The notes: generated by a model from the letters alone, not told the origin. 64,000 nt of DNA from Confluentibacter lentus (GCF_002806995.1 NZ_NIHE01000006.1:62001-126000), one strand, 5' to 3'; shown: positions 50,878 through 59,901, counted from the stretch's first letter. Numbers and translations are program-made.

Positions 50878-51942
50878 TTACACCTTAATTCTCCATCCAA
50901 AAGGGTCTTCAGATTTGTTGGTTTGAATATCGGTGATATACTTTTTTATAAAAGCAGCATACGTTTCTTTTAATTCTGGCAAATCATAATCGATGCCTTT
51001 ATATCCAAAACCAGATATGGGCGATACCACAGCAGCAGTACCCGCACCAAACATTTCTTTTAAACTGCCATCTTTAGCAGCATTCACTACTTCTGTAACG
51101 GTAATTTTTCTAACTTCAACAGGAATACCTTCGGCTTTAGCAATATCAATGATACTTTTTCGGGTAATACCATCCAATATTCTATCGCTAGTTGGTCCAG
51201 TAATGAGTGTGTCGTTTATTCTGATAAAAATATTCATGGCACCAGCTTCTTCTATGTATTCATGATTGGTGTCATCTGTCCAAATCACTTGCTGATAGCC
51301 TTTTTCAACAGCCAATTGTGTTGGGTAAAACTGACCCGCATAATTACCACCAGCTTTAGCAAAACCCACACCACCATTGGCAGAACGCGAATAGGTTTCT
51401 TCAATCAATACTTTAACGTTTCCAGAGAAATAAGCACCAGAAGGGGCTAATGCAATGACAAATTTATATTCATCAGCAGGCGATGCATGAAATCCATTCC
51501 CCGACGCAAAAATAAAAGGCCTTATATACAAAGAACTGCCTTCTTTTTTAGGAATCCAGTTACTATCTACTTTTAAGAGTGCTTTTAAGCCTTCCATAAA
51601 AATCTCTTCCGGTAATTCAGGCATTGCTAATCGCTTTGCTGAAATATTCAAACGTTTAAAATTCTCTAGCGGACGAAACAACCAGACATTATCATCCGTG
51701 TCTTTATAGGCTTTTAAACCTTCAAAAACTGATTGTCCGTAATGGAATATTTTTGCCGAAGGATCTAAAACAATAGGTTGATATGGCACAATCTCTGGAG
51801 ACTGCCATTTACCATCTTTATAGTCACATACCAACATGTGATCGGAAAAAGTTCTTCCAAAATTTAAGTTGTCAAAATCCACTTCATGAATCTTTGTAGC
51901 TTTTGTTTTTGTGATTTTTATATCACTCGTTAATGTATTCAT
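50878..51942 (-). CDS. ilvE: Branched-chain amino acid aminotransferase
   Basis: 354 residues, PLP-dependent fold type IV. Last step of Leu/Ile/Val synthesis and first of their degradation. Motifs: FGRTFSDHMLVCDY, KIFHYGQSVFEGLKAY, RRFxL-like RPLENFKRLN, GFAKAGGNYAGQFYP (PLP lysine), EEAGAMNIF and GITRKSIIDIA. Length and order match the BCAT of eukaryote-like type found in Bacteroidota. Stands alone. Confidence 0.93.
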   Translation of the reverse strand: MNTLTSDIKITKTKATKIHEVDFDNLNFGRTFSDHMLVCDYKDGKWQSPEIVPYQPIVLDPSAKIFHYGQSVFEGLKAYKDTDDNVWLFRPLENFKRLNISAKRLAMPELPEEIFMEGLKALLKVDSNWIPKKEGSSLYIRPFIFASGNGFHASPADEYKFVIALAPSGAYFSGNVKVLIEETYSRSANGGVGFAKAGGNYAGQFYPTQLAVEKGYQQVIWTDDTNHEYIEEAGAMNIFIRINDTLITGPTSDRILDGITRKSIIDIAKAEGIPVEVRKITVTEVVNAAKDGSLKEMFGAGTAAVVSPISGFGYKGIDYDLPELKETYAAFIKKYITDIQTNKSEDPFGWRIKV

Positions 51943-52030
51943 AAATTCATGTCTTTACGTGAACAAATTTAAGTAAAATAGCTTTGAAAAAATGGGTATA
52001 TTTACAACAAAACGTTAAAATTCAAACTTT

Positions 52031-52531
52031 ATGAGGTTAAAAAATGTGTTCTTCGTAGGTATTTGTATTTTTTTAACAGTAGCCTGCAAACAAAATACAG
52101 AGAAAACGGATCAAGATACTGAGGTTGCTGGATATGCATCTTTCGGAAAAAATATTAGCACAGCCGATGCTTTAAATCAGATGGATGCCTTATTACAATA
52201 CGAAATAATGAGCGTTGGCGATACCATTGAGTCTAAAATAACAGCAAAAGTTAGTGAAGTTTGTCAGGCAAAAGGCTGTTGGATGACTTTAAATTTAGAA
52301 AATGGCAAGGAAGTTATGGTAAAATTTAAGGATTATGGTTTTTTTGTTCCCAAGGATATTGCTGGCAAAGAAGTCATCGTGAACGGACTTGCCTATGTTG
52401 ATGACATGTCTGTGGAAAAACAAAAACATTATGCTGAAGATGCTGGCAAGAAACCTAGCGATATAGCGAGCATTGTGCAGCCAAAGAGAACCCTGTCCTT
52501 TGAAGCAGATGGGGTATTGATTAAAGAATAA
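52031..52531 (+). CDS. DUF4920 lipoprotein
   Basis: 166 residues. Lipobox LTVAC (near residue 19). DUF4920 pattern: YASFGKNISTADALNQMDAL, VSEVCQAKGCWMTLNLENGKE (with two cysteines CQAKGC), and FFVPKDIAGKEVIVNGLAYV. Periplasmic; the CxxKGC may bind a metal or redox cofactor. It lies three bases ahead of mnmD, suggesting co-transcription. Confidence 0.88.
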   Translation: MRLKNVFFVGICIFLTVACKQNTEKTDQDTEVAGYASFGKNISTADALNQMDALLQYEIMSVGDTIESKITAKVSEVCQAKGCWMTLNLENGKEVMVKFKDYGFFVPKDIAGKEVIVNGLAYVDDMSVEKQKHYAEDAGKKPSDIASIVQPKRTLSFEADGVLIKE

Positions 52532-52533
52532 TT

Positions 52534-53208
52534 TTGGAGCGTAACGTTATTATCACTGCCGACGGTTCTTCAACCATCTATTTACCGGAATGGGATGAGC
52601 CCTATCATTCTAAACACGGTGCCATTCAAGAAGCCTATCATGTGTTTATCAAGCATGGCTTCCATTTTTTATGTGAACAAAGCTATAATGACATGGCTAT
52701 TTTAGAAATCGGTTTTGGCACAGGATTAAATGCTTTTATAACCTATATGGAATCTGAAAAGCTACAGGTTTCTGTAGATTATTGTGGTGTGGAAGCGTAT
52801 CCAGTTTCAGCAGAAGACATCGTGAAGATGAATTATGTAACCGAATTAAAAGCAGAAAAAAAAGCATCATTTTTCGAAAAGATGCATCAGGTATCTTGGG
52901 AAAAATCCCATAAAATAGCATCCCATTTTTCACTTACAAAACAAAACAAATTCTTTTCAGATATAGAAGATCAAAACAAGTTCAACCTCATTTATTTTGA
53001 TGCTTTTGGAGCTAGGGTACAACCAGAATTATGGACGGAAACCATCTTCCAAAAAATGTATGACGCATTAAAACCTAATGGCATTTTAGTAACCTATTCT
53101 GCTAAAGGAAGTGTACGAAGGGCTATGCAAGCCGTTGGTTTCAGCGTAGAAAAATTGCCTGGCCCACCAGGGAAGAGGGAAATGCTTAGAGCTACTAAAA
53201 AGCTCTAA
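52534..53208 (+). CDS. mnmD: tRNA mnm5s2U methyltransferase MnmD
   Basis: 224 residues from a TTG at 52534 (MERNVIITADGSSTIYLPEWD). Adds the last methyl group to form mnm5s2U34 in tRNA. SAM-binding LEIGFGTGLNAF; the N-terminal DGSSTIYLPEWDEPYHSKHGA is the family mark. In Bacteroidota it is a stand-alone MnmD without the FAD (MnmC1) domain. The start codon TTG is chosen for lack of an ATG; it follows the DUF4920 stop by two bases. Confidence 0.9.
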   Translation: MERNVIITADGSSTIYLPEWDEPYHSKHGAIQEAYHVFIKHGFHFLCEQSYNDMAILEIGFGTGLNAFITYMESEKLQVSVDYCGVEAYPVSAEDIVKMNYVTELKAEKKASFFEKMHQVSWEKSHKIASHFSLTKQNKFFSDIEDQNKFNLIYFDAFGARVQPELWTETIFQKMYDALKPNGILVTYSAKGSVRRAMQAVGFSVEKLPGPPGKREMLRATKKL

Positions 53209-53219
53209 GTATTCGGCAC

Positions 53220-53287
53220 AAGCCAAATGTTGCGCGCTTGCAAAGAAGTGTAACATTCAACTAAGCTAAATGCTCAGGGCTTGTAAA
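53220..53287. repeat. Imperfect 25-base direct repeat
   Basis: AAGCCAAATGTTGCGCGCTTG and a second copy AAGCTAAATGCTCAGGGCTTG start at 53220 and 53263 (about 19 of 25 identical). They lie in the gap after mnmD. No gene is seen there. Confidence 0.4.
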
Positions 53288-53299
53288 AAATATAATTTA

Positions 53300-53348
53300 T
53301 TGTTCGTTGTTCATTGTTCATTATTCATTGCTCATTGTTCATTGTTTC
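53300..53348. repeat. Tandem heptamer repeat TTGTTCA
   Basis: Seven consecutive units of TTGTTCA or near variants (TTGTTCG, TTGTTCA, TTGTTCA, TTATTCA, TTGCTCA, TTGTTCA, TTGTTTC). A short degenerate tandem array, upstream of the TIGR01777 gene. It may vary in copy number between strains. Confidence 0.6.
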
Positions 53349-53408
53349 TGTTAAACCTAATATAAATAGAACGTTTGTACTCTTATCATTTTGTAATTTT
53401 ATAAAAAA

Positions 53409-54320
53409 ATGATGATGAAAGTTTTAATTACGGGTGCAACAGGGCTTATTGGGAAAGAAATAGTTAAACGTTGCCATAAAAATAACATAGATGTTAATTA
53501 CTTAACCACAAGCAAGTCTAAAATTGAGAACACAAAAAATTATCAAGGTTTTTACTGGGATACTAAAAACAAAGAAATAGATGTAAATTGTTTTAAAGAG
53601 GTTGATGCCATTATTCATTTAGCTGGTGCCACTATTTCTAAGCGATGGACGCCTGCTTACAAAGAAGAGATTATAAATAGTAGAGTTGAAAGCACCCAAC
53701 TTTTAATTGATTCCTTAAAGGGAGAGTCGCACACCATTAAACATGTTATTGCTTCAAGTGCTATTGGAATCTATCCAGATTCGATAACCCATTATTATGA
53801 TGAAACATTTAAGGATTTTGATGATACGTTTATAAGTGACGTTGTTGTAAAATGGGAGCAAAGTGTAGATGGTTTTTCTAAATTAGATATATTAGTTTCT
53901 AAAGTCAGAACCGGATTGGTATTATCAGAAAAAGGAGGAGCACTTTCAGAAATGGTAAAGCCTATAAAAATTGGATTAGGAGCTTCTTTTGGAACAGGAG
54001 AACAATGGCAATCGTGGATTCATCTTGACGATTTAACTAATATGTATCTTTATATTTTAACCAATTCATTAGAAGGCGTTTATAATGGTGTCGCGCCAAA
54101 TCCTGTTACTAATAATGAGTTGACAAAATCCATTGCTAAAACATTAGACAAGCCCTTATTTTTACCCCAAATACCTAAGTTTACTATGAAACTCGTTTTG
54201 GGAGAGATGCACACGTTGTTATTTGACAGTCAAAGGGTCAGCTCTAAAAAAATAGAAGAGATGGGCTTTAATTTTAAATTCAGCTATTTAAAACCAGCAT
54301 TGGAGGATTTGTTGGGGTGA
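53409..54320 (+). CDS. TIGR01777-type NAD-dependent epimerase/oxidoreductase
   Basis: 303 residues. Extended short-chain dehydrogenase fold: TGATGLIGKEIVKR at the N-terminus, AIIHLAGATIS, and the family's C-terminal region with WQSWIHLDDLTNMYLYIL and GVYNGVAPNPVTN. Matches the TIGR01777 (SDR39U1-like) group. Substrate unknown. The first M of MMMKV is ambiguous by up to two residues. Confidence 0.9.
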   Translation: MMMKVLITGATGLIGKEIVKRCHKNNIDVNYLTTSKSKIENTKNYQGFYWDTKNKEIDVNCFKEVDAIIHLAGATISKRWTPAYKEEIINSRVESTQLLIDSLKGESHTIKHVIASSAIGIYPDSITHYYDETFKDFDDTFISDVVVKWEQSVDGFSKLDILVSKVRTGLVLSEKGGALSEMVKPIKIGLGASFGTGEQWQSWIHLDDLTNMYLYILTNSLEGVYNGVAPNPVTNNELTKSIAKTLDKPLFLPQIPKFTMKLVLGEMHTLLFDSQRVSSKKIEEMGFNFKFSYLKPALEDLLG

Positions 54321-54321
54321 T

Positions 54322-54735
54322 TTAATTCCAATAATCAACAACCAAAACATCATCCAAATGCGGACTTAAAACATCCACAAAGGATTTGTGGGATGGATGA
54401 GGTAAATATACAGCTCTGTCTTCTTCACTATCAAAAGTGACCAAAAAACAATGTGTAAATCCTTTGTTTAATCCTTCAGGACTGTTGTTCAATCCCCATT
54501 CATAGGCTTTAATTTCTTTAATTTCTGAAGGTAATTTTCCAAAGGCCGTTTCTACTTCTTTGATATCAGCAGGTGTTGATGATTCTTTAAATTTGAATAG
54601 CACCACATGGCGCAATTGTTTGGTCATTTCTTTTGTATTGGTTGTTATTTCAGGTTTTTGGTCTGTTTCATTTTTTTTATCAACGCAACTACATATTAAT
54701 ATAGAAGTAAATAGTAGTAAAAATTTTATTTTCAT
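54322..54735 (-). CDS. Dabb (stress-responsive A/B barrel) lipoprotein
   Basis: 137 residues. Lipobox CSC (near 16-17, ILICSC). The Dabb domain starts at MTKQLRHVVLFKFKESS and includes PSEIKEIKAYEWGLN, HCFLVTFDSEEDRAVYLPHPSHKSFVD, and VVDYWN. Small ligand-binding barrel in the family. Convergent with the epimerase gene, one base apart. Confidence 0.9.
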   Translation of the reverse strand: MKIKFLLLFTSILICSCVDKKNETDQKPEITTNTKEMTKQLRHVVLFKFKESSTPADIKEVETAFGKLPSEIKEIKAYEWGLNNSPEGLNKGFTHCFLVTFDSEEDRAVYLPHPSHKSFVDVLSPHLDDVLVVDYWN

Positions 54736-54814
54736 TTTGCTTAAATTTAATGGTTAGTTGGTTTTTAAATAAAAATATAAGAAAAGTGTAAAAGTTTATA
54801 AAACGATGGTTTGC

Positions 54815-55486
54815 TTACTTAGTGGTAATTAAAATAACCCCGTTGGCACCTCTAGACCCGTAAGCAGCGGTTGCTGATGCGTCTTTTAATACATCAATTG
54901 ATTTTATATCCCTTGGGTTTAAATTCTTTAAAGAGCCATTATACTGTGAACCATTAAGCATGATAAGAGGTGCATCACTGGACATTAAACTGCGATTTCC
55001 TCTAATTGTAATTCCTAAATTCCCACCTTCTTCAACAACACTAACACCAGGAACAGTTCTTAAATAAGTTGCCATATCCAAATTGTTTTCTTGTTCGATA
55101 AATTTTTCGTCCACAGAACTCACAGATATAGTGCTTTCCGATTGCTTAATTTTTCCATAGCCAGTATTAACCTCTTTTTCTTTAAAAGCTTTTTCATCAT
55201 ACTTTAAAAAGATATTGATGATGTCTTTTCCTTTCACAGCTATTTTTTGCGTTTTGAAACCTTCTTGCGAAAAAAACAATTTTCCTTTTTGAGGAACGTC
55301 AATAGTGTAAAATCCAGTAGCATCAGTAAAAACTTCCACTTCACTGTCGTTTGTTTTTACACTAACATTGCTTAACGGATTTTTTGAATCATCTTTTACA
55401 ATACCTTTTATGGTCGTATTTTGACTTGCTATATGCAAACTTGGTACTATGGATAGAAATAAAAGCATTAAGGTTCTACGTATCAT
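54815..55486 (-). CDS. Stand-alone carboxypeptidase-regulatory plus TonB-plug protein
   Basis: 223 residues. Signal peptide (about 1-20, LSIVPSLHIASQ), carboxypeptidase-regulatory-like domain (about 24-95: TTIKGIVKDDSKNPLSNVSVK), then a TonB plug (about 115-222) with MATYLRTVPGVSVVEEGGNLGITIRGNRS and the end YGSRGANGVILITTK. It has the beginning of a SusC-like receptor without any beta-barrel. The final motif resembles the repeats of the M56 protein at 14473-16530. Either a truncated receptor gene or an independent plug protein. Confidence 0.8.
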   Translation of the reverse strand: MIRRTLMLLFLSIVPSLHIASQNTTIKGIVKDDSKNPLSNVSVKTNDSEVEVFTDATGFYTIDVPQKGKLFFSQEGFKTQKIAVKGKDIINIFLKYDEKAFKEKEVNTGYGKIKQSESTISVSSVDEKFIEQENNLDMATYLRTVPGVSVVEEGGNLGITIRGNRSLMSSDAPLIMLNGSQYNGSLKNLNPRDIKSIDVLKDASATAAYGSRGANGVILITTK

Positions 55487-55596
55487 GGCAATTGTTTTAT
55501 TTAGTTATTTATTACGAAATTATGGTTTTTTTATGAAAATTTGTTTTCAATCGCTTATAAAAAAAATTTAATGACATTATGACATTTTTCTAATAA

Positions 55597-55612
55597 TGGC
55601 AGTAATTTTGCC
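55597..55612 (+). promoter_or_regulatory. Sigma-54-like promoter of grpE-dnaJ
   Basis: TGGCAGTAATTTTGCC contains GG-N10-GC with TGGCA and TTGC, the sigma-54 -24/-12 pattern (GG 55598-55599; GC 55610-55611), 36 bases before the grpE ATG. The same bases also contain TAATTTTG (55603-55610), fitting the housekeeping -7 element. A TTG at -33 is absent. Either factor could use it. Confidence 0.5.
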
Positions 55613-55648
55613 AATACGTTTACGTGTTTGTATTAATATCAGAAATAT

Positions 55649-56200
55649 ATGAGTAAAAAAGATAAGAAAGAGGATATAAAAACAGAAGCAACTACCCAGA
55701 CTCAAACAGAAACTGCAGATTTAGAGCAACAAGTTGTTGAAGAACAAACCCTTGAAGAAAAATTACAAGAAGAATTAAGACAGGAAAAAGATAAATTTTT
55801 ACGCTTATTTGCTGAGTTTGAAAATTATAAAAGACGCACTTCCAAAGAACGTATTGAATTGTTTGCTACGGCCAGTGAAGATGTCATGAAAACATTATTG
55901 CCAGTTCTTGACGATTTTGAGCGTGCATTAAGCCATATTGACGATGACAAAGAAGCGGAAGCTTTACGAAAAGGTGTGATGTTAATTTATCAGAAATTAA
56001 TGAATACTCTGGAACAAAAAGGGCTTGTTGCCATTAAAATTGATAAGGGAGAAACGTTTAATGCCGACAACCATGAAGCAATTACACAAATTCCAGCGCC
56101 CACAGAAGATTTAAAAGGAAAGATTATCGATATTATTGAAAAGGGATATAAACTTGGCGATAAAGTCATTCGCTTTCCTAAAGTCGTTATTGGACAATAA
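55649..56200 (+). CDS. grpE: GrpE nucleotide exchange factor
   Basis: 183 residues. N-terminal charged, Gln/Glu-rich coiled coil (about 1-55), then RLFAEFENYKRRTSKERIELF, LPVLDDFERAL and the C-terminal beta domain with ETFNADNHEAITQIPAP and DKVIRFPKVVIGQ. Cochaperone of DnaK. It precedes dnaJ by 52 bases, forming an operon. dnaK is not in the window. Confidence 0.94.
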   Translation: MSKKDKKEDIKTEATTQTQTETADLEQQVVEEQTLEEKLQEELRQEKDKFLRLFAEFENYKRRTSKERIELFATASEDVMKTLLPVLDDFERALSHIDDDKEAEALRKGVMLIYQKLMNTLEQKGLVAIKIDKGETFNADNHEAITQIPAPTEDLKGKIIDIIEKGYKLGDKVIRFPKVVIGQ

Positions 56201-56252
56201 AATATATTAATTTAAAAAATTCTTTCCATTGTAAAGGATTTAGTAAAGGAAC

Positions 56253-57371
56253 ATGGCAAAAAGAGACTACTACGAGATATTAGGTATTAATAAAAATGCT
56301 AGCGAAGCCGAAATAAAAAAGGCATATAGAAAAAAAGCTATAGAATACCACCCAGATAAAAACCCCGACAATAAAGATGCTGAGGCCAAGTTTAAAGAAG
56401 CTGCCGAAGCTTATGAGGTATTAAGTAATGCCGATAAAAAAGCTAGATACGACCAATTTGGGCATCAAGCTTTTGAAGGTGGCGGTGGCTTTAGTGGAGG
56501 GAACATGAATATGGATGACATATTCAGTCAGTTTGGTGATATTTTTGGCGGTGCTTTTGGTGGAGGCGGATTTTCTGGTTTTAGTGGAGGTGGCGGTCAA
56601 CGCCGTGTAAAAGGAAGCAATTTACGCATCAGGGTAAAATTAAATCTTGAGGAGATTGCCAATGGTGTTGAAAAGAAAATAAAAGTAAGACGTAAAGTCC
56701 AAGCCCCAGGAACTACCTATAAAACATGCTCAACTTGTAACGGTAGCGGTCAGGTAACACGAATTGCCAATACCATTTTAGGTAGAATGCAAACGTCTTC
56801 TCCTTGTAACGTGTGCGGTGGTGCCGGACAAATTATTGATAAAAAACCAGCTGATGCCGATGCGCAAGGTTTAAAAGTCGTTGAAGAAACGGTGTCCATT
56901 AAAATACCGGCAGGTGTTGTAGATGATATGCAACTCAAAGTCTCAGGAAAAGGAAACGAAGCTCCTGGACATGGTATTTCGGGGGATCTTATTGTGGTTA
57001 TTGAAGAAGAAAAGCATGATAAACTACAGCGTGAAGGTGATAATTTGCATTACGATATGTATATTAGTTACCCTGATGCGGTTTTAGGGACTTCAAAAGA
57101 AATTGATACCGTAACAGGAAAAGTGCGTATTAAAGTGGATGCTGGTGTGCAATCCGGTAAAATTTTACGCTTACGCGGAAAAGGAATCCCCAGTATAAAT
57201 GGTTATGGCCGTGGCGATTTACTGGTGCATGTCAATGTTTGGACGCCAAAAACGTTAAGTAAACAGCAAAAGGAGTTTTTTGAATCCATGCAAAATGATG
57301 AGCATTTTGAGCCGAAGCCAGATAGCACAGATAAATCTTTTTTTGAAAAGGTAAAAGATATGTTTTCTTAG
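56253..57371 (+). CDS. dnaJ: DnaJ chaperone with a two-motif zinc domain
   Basis: 372 residues. J-domain with HPD at 33-35 ([10 protein letters not shown]), a G/F region rich in glycine (about 75-118), the cysteine-rich domain with [10 protein letters not shown] (159-168) and [10 protein letters not shown] (185-194), then two C-terminal beta domains. Classical DnaJ has four CxxCxGxG motifs; here two are present, the usual state in Flavobacteriia, giving one zinc site. Terminator hairpins follow at 57393. Stress-regulated cochaperone of DnaK. Confidence 0.93.
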   Translation: MAKRDYYEILGINKNASEAEIKKAYRKKAIEYHPDKNPDNKDAEAKFKEAAEAYEVLSNADKKARYDQFGHQAFEGGGGFSGGNMNMDDIFSQFGDIFGGAFGGGGFSGFSGGGGQRRVKGSNLRIRVKLNLEEIANGVEKKIKVRRKVQAPGTTYKTCSTCNGSGQVTRIANTILGRMQTSSPCNVCGGAGQIIDKKPADADAQGLKVVEETVSIKIPAGVVDDMQLKVSGKGNEAPGHGISGDLIVVIEEEKHDKLQREGDNLHYDMYISYPDAVLGTSKEIDTVTGKVRIKVDAGVQSGKILRLRGKGIPSINGYGRGDLLVHVNVWTPKTLSKQQKEFFESMQNDEHFEPKPDSTDKSFFEKVKDMFS

Positions 57372-57392
57372 TATTAAAGCCTTAAAACATAG

Positions 57393-57418
57393 AATCCGTA
57401 TTTATACGGATTTTTTTT
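57393..57418 (+). terminator. Terminator of grpE-dnaJ
   Basis: AATCCGTA (57393-57400) pairs with TACGGATT (57405-57412), loop TTTA, followed by a T run (57411-57418). Confidence 0.85.
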
Positions 57419-57440
57419 GCTTATAACTTATCATATTCTT

Positions 57441-57556
57441 TTGTTGATAATTAAAAAAAAACTATATTTGAATATCACTAATTCATTTTAGTGATATTTT
57501 TCTTTTTCATAGCAATTTTTTTCCCATCCTTAATTTATTGAGGGTGGGTTTTGCTT
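57441..57556 (+). ncRNA. Candidate small RNA between dnaJ and the ABC exporter
   Basis: TTG (57441-57443), 19 bases, TATATTTG (57463-57470) form a good promoter with expected start near 57476. Then a hairpin AATATCACTAA/TTAGTGATATT (57471-57498) with TTTCTTTTT, and a second CCCATCCTTAA/TTGAGGGTGGG (57523-57548) followed by TTTTGCTTTT. The ABC gene has a separate promoter downstream. So a short RNA of about 75 bases is likely, unless the sequence is the leader of the exporter mRNA. Confidence 0.45.
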
Positions 57557-57596
57557 TTATAGCCACAGCATTTAAATATTAAATTATCATAAAAGG

Positions 57597-57629
57597 TTGA
57601 AACTACTCCCTTAACATTTAATATATTTA
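57597..57629 (+). promoter_or_regulatory. Promoter of the NatAB-type exporter
   Basis: TTG (57597-57599), 22 bases, TATATTTA (57622-57629), close to TAnnTTTG with A in place of G, 27 bases before the ATG. Confidence 0.5.
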
Positions 57630-57655
57630 CGTTTCAAAGTCAATTAAAAACCAGT

Positions 57656-58582
57656 ATGAGCAACTTACTAGAAGTCAATGGCGTTTCAAAAAACTACGGA
57701 GACTTTACGGCACTTAATAATGTGTCTCTAACGGTTCCCAAAGGAAGTATTTACGGATTATTAGGACCAAACGGCGCAGGAAAAACAACTCTTATTAGAA
57801 TTATAAACCAAATTACGATGCCAGATAGCGGCAGTGTGTTTTTAGATGGCACGGCACTTAACTCAATTCATATAAAGGATATCGGCTATTTGCCAGAAGA
57901 ACGTGGGTTGTATAAAACCATGAAAGTGGGCGAGCAGGCGTTGTATTTGGCACAATTAAAAGGTTTAAGCAAGGCAGAAGCTAAAATACGGTTGAAGTAT
58001 TGGTTCGAACGCCTTGAAATCGGGGATTGGTGGAACAAAAAAATTCAAGAACTCTCAAAAGGGATGGCGCAAAAAATACAATTTGTGGTGACGGTTTTGC
58101 ACAATCCGAAACTTTTGATTTTTGATGAGCCTTTTTCGGGTTTCGACCCTATTAATGCCAATTTAATTAAAGACCAAATTTTGCAACTTCGAAATGACGG
58201 TGCCACGGTTATTTTTTCAACCCATCGTATGGAATCCGTTGAAGAATTATGCGATGATATCATGTTGATACATAAATCGAATAAAATATTGGATGGAAAA
58301 TTGTTGGATGTAAAACGCCAATTTAAGACCAACACGTTTGAGGTTGGTATTAAAGTTTCAGAGAAATTGAGCTTAGAGCAAGAATTGTCTCAAAAATTTC
58401 AAATTGCACCTGCTAATTTTAAAACCTTGGGAGATGAATTGAAACTCAATATAAAACTTGCGGAGAATGATAAAGCAAATGATTTATTGAGTTTTTTAAC
58501 ATCCAAAGGTGAAGTGTCACATTTTGTGGAATTGATACCAAGCGTGAACGATATTTTTATTCAAACAATAAAGAATAACTAA
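57656..58582 (+). CDS. ABC exporter ATPase (NatA-like)
   Basis: 308 residues. Walker A GPNGAGKTT, Q-loop LPEERGLYK, signature LSKGMAQK, Walker B LLIFDEPFSGFDP, H-loop STHRMES. C-terminal domain about 220-308 typical of NatA/DUF4162-type exporters. Operon with the permease (gap of four bases) and an MscS protein. Substrate unknown; NatAB exports Na+ in Bacillus, and a similar role is possible. Confidence 0.9.
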   Translation: MSNLLEVNGVSKNYGDFTALNNVSLTVPKGSIYGLLGPNGAGKTTLIRIINQITMPDSGSVFLDGTALNSIHIKDIGYLPEERGLYKTMKVGEQALYLAQLKGLSKAEAKIRLKYWFERLEIGDWWNKKIQELSKGMAQKIQFVVTVLHNPKLLIFDEPFSGFDPINANLIKDQILQLRNDGATVIFSTHRMESVEELCDDIMLIHKSNKILDGKLLDVKRQFKTNTFEVGIKVSEKLSLEQELSQKFQIAPANFKTLGDELKLNIKLAENDKANDLLSFLTSKGEVSHFVELIPSVNDIFIQTIKNN

Positions 58583-58586
58583 CAGT

Positions 58587-59900
58587 ATGAACCATTTACC
58601 ACTCATTATAAAACGCGAGTATTTAACAAAAGTTAAAAATAAATCGTTTATAGTCATGACTTTTTTAAGTCCGATTATCATGATTATTCTAATATCTGTT
58701 GTTGCCTATTTGTCGCAATTAAATAATGAGAAACAGCGTGTTATTGCCGTTTTAGATGAATCAGGATTGGTAAAAGATGCGTTTCAAAATACCGAACACA
58801 CAAAATACAATGTGTTTGAAGACATGACTTTAACAGATGCTAAGGCGATTGTTAAGGAAACATCTAATTACGGATTATTATATATAGGTAAATTAGATAC
58901 CATAAATTTTGTTCCACAACACATGGAATTTTATTCAGAAGAATCACCGTCTCTTGGCTTAATTTCAGATTTGGAAGGCATTTTGGAAAATAAGCTTACA
59001 GACCTAAAGTTACAAAATGAGGGCTTTGATATCGAAAAAATAAAAACATCAAGAGCAACAGTTTCTATTGAACAAGAAAGTTTTGATGGTCAAAAAACAT
59101 CCAAAATAGATAGCGTTCTAAAGCTTATTTTTGGAGGTATGGCAGGTTATCTGTTGTTCATGTTCATCATTATTTATGGCAATATGATTATGCGTAGCGT
59201 CATTGAAGAGAAAACAAGTCGTATTATTGAAGTGATTATTTCTTCAGTAAAGCCAGTCCAATTAATGTTGGGCAAAATCATTGGAACTTCGTTGGCTGGA
59301 ATCACTCAATTTCTAGTTTGGATAGTATTAGGTGGCGTTTTACTGATTATTATTTCTACAGTCTTTGGAATTGATGTTACCCAAATGCAATCACCACAAC
59401 AACAAATGATGCAACAAGCCATGGAAAATCCAGAGGCCAATATGCAATTACAAGATATCATGATGGCGTTTTACAATCTGCCCATTACCAATCTTATTAT
59501 TGCATTCATTCTATTTTTTATTTGTGGTTATTTATTGTATAGCTCGTTATATGCTGCTATCGGTGCCGCTGTTGATAATGAAACCGATACCCAACAATTT
59601 TTATTACCAGTGATGATGCCTTTGATATTAGCCGTTTACATTGGCTTTTTTACAGTAATTGAAGATCCGCATGGCACAGTTTCAACCGTATTTTCGTTTA
59701 TACCGTTTACATCACCAGTGGTTATGTTAATGCGCATTCCTTTTGGTGTGCCTTGGTGGCAACAATTGTTATCATTATTAATTTTAATTGGCACCTTTAT
59801 TTTAATAGTATGGTTTGCAGCAAAAATTTACCGAGTAGGTATTTTAATGTATGGTAAAAAACCAAGTTATAAGGAATTGATAAAATGGATGAAGTATTAA
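58587..59900 (+). CDS. ABC exporter permease (NatB-like)
   Basis: 437 residues. One N-terminal membrane helix (about 22-44), an extracytoplasmic domain (about 45-180), then five or more C-terminal helices. The segment IIYGNMIMRSVIEEKTSRIIEVIISSVKP is the ABC-2/NatB consensus (shown: EEKTSRIIEVIISSVKPVQL). Partner of the ATPase at 57656. It ends one base before the MscS gene. Confidence 0.9.
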   Translation: MNHLPLIIKREYLTKVKNKSFIVMTFLSPIIMIILISVVAYLSQLNNEKQRVIAVLDESGLVKDAFQNTEHTKYNVFEDMTLTDAKAIVKETSNYGLLYIGKLDTINFVPQHMEFYSEESPSLGLISDLEGILENKLTDLKLQNEGFDIEKIKTSRATVSIEQESFDGQKTSKIDSVLKLIFGGMAGYLLFMFIIIYGNMIMRSVIEEKTSRIIEVIISSVKPVQLMLGKIIGTSLAGITQFLVWIVLGGVLLIIISTVFGIDVTQMQSPQQQMMQQAMENPEANMQLQDIMMAFYNLPITNLIIAFILFFICGYLLYSSLYAAIGAAVDNETDTQQFLLPVMMPLILAVYIGFFTVIEDPHGTVSTVFSFIPFTSPVVMLMRIPFGVPWWQQLLSLLILIGTFILIVWFAAKIYRVGILMYGKKPSYKELIKWMKY

Positions 59901-59901
59901 A

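Noticed and set aside
53300-53348. CRISPR-like array
   Set aside because: The units are 7 bases and directly adjacent without spacers, so it is a simple tandem repeat.
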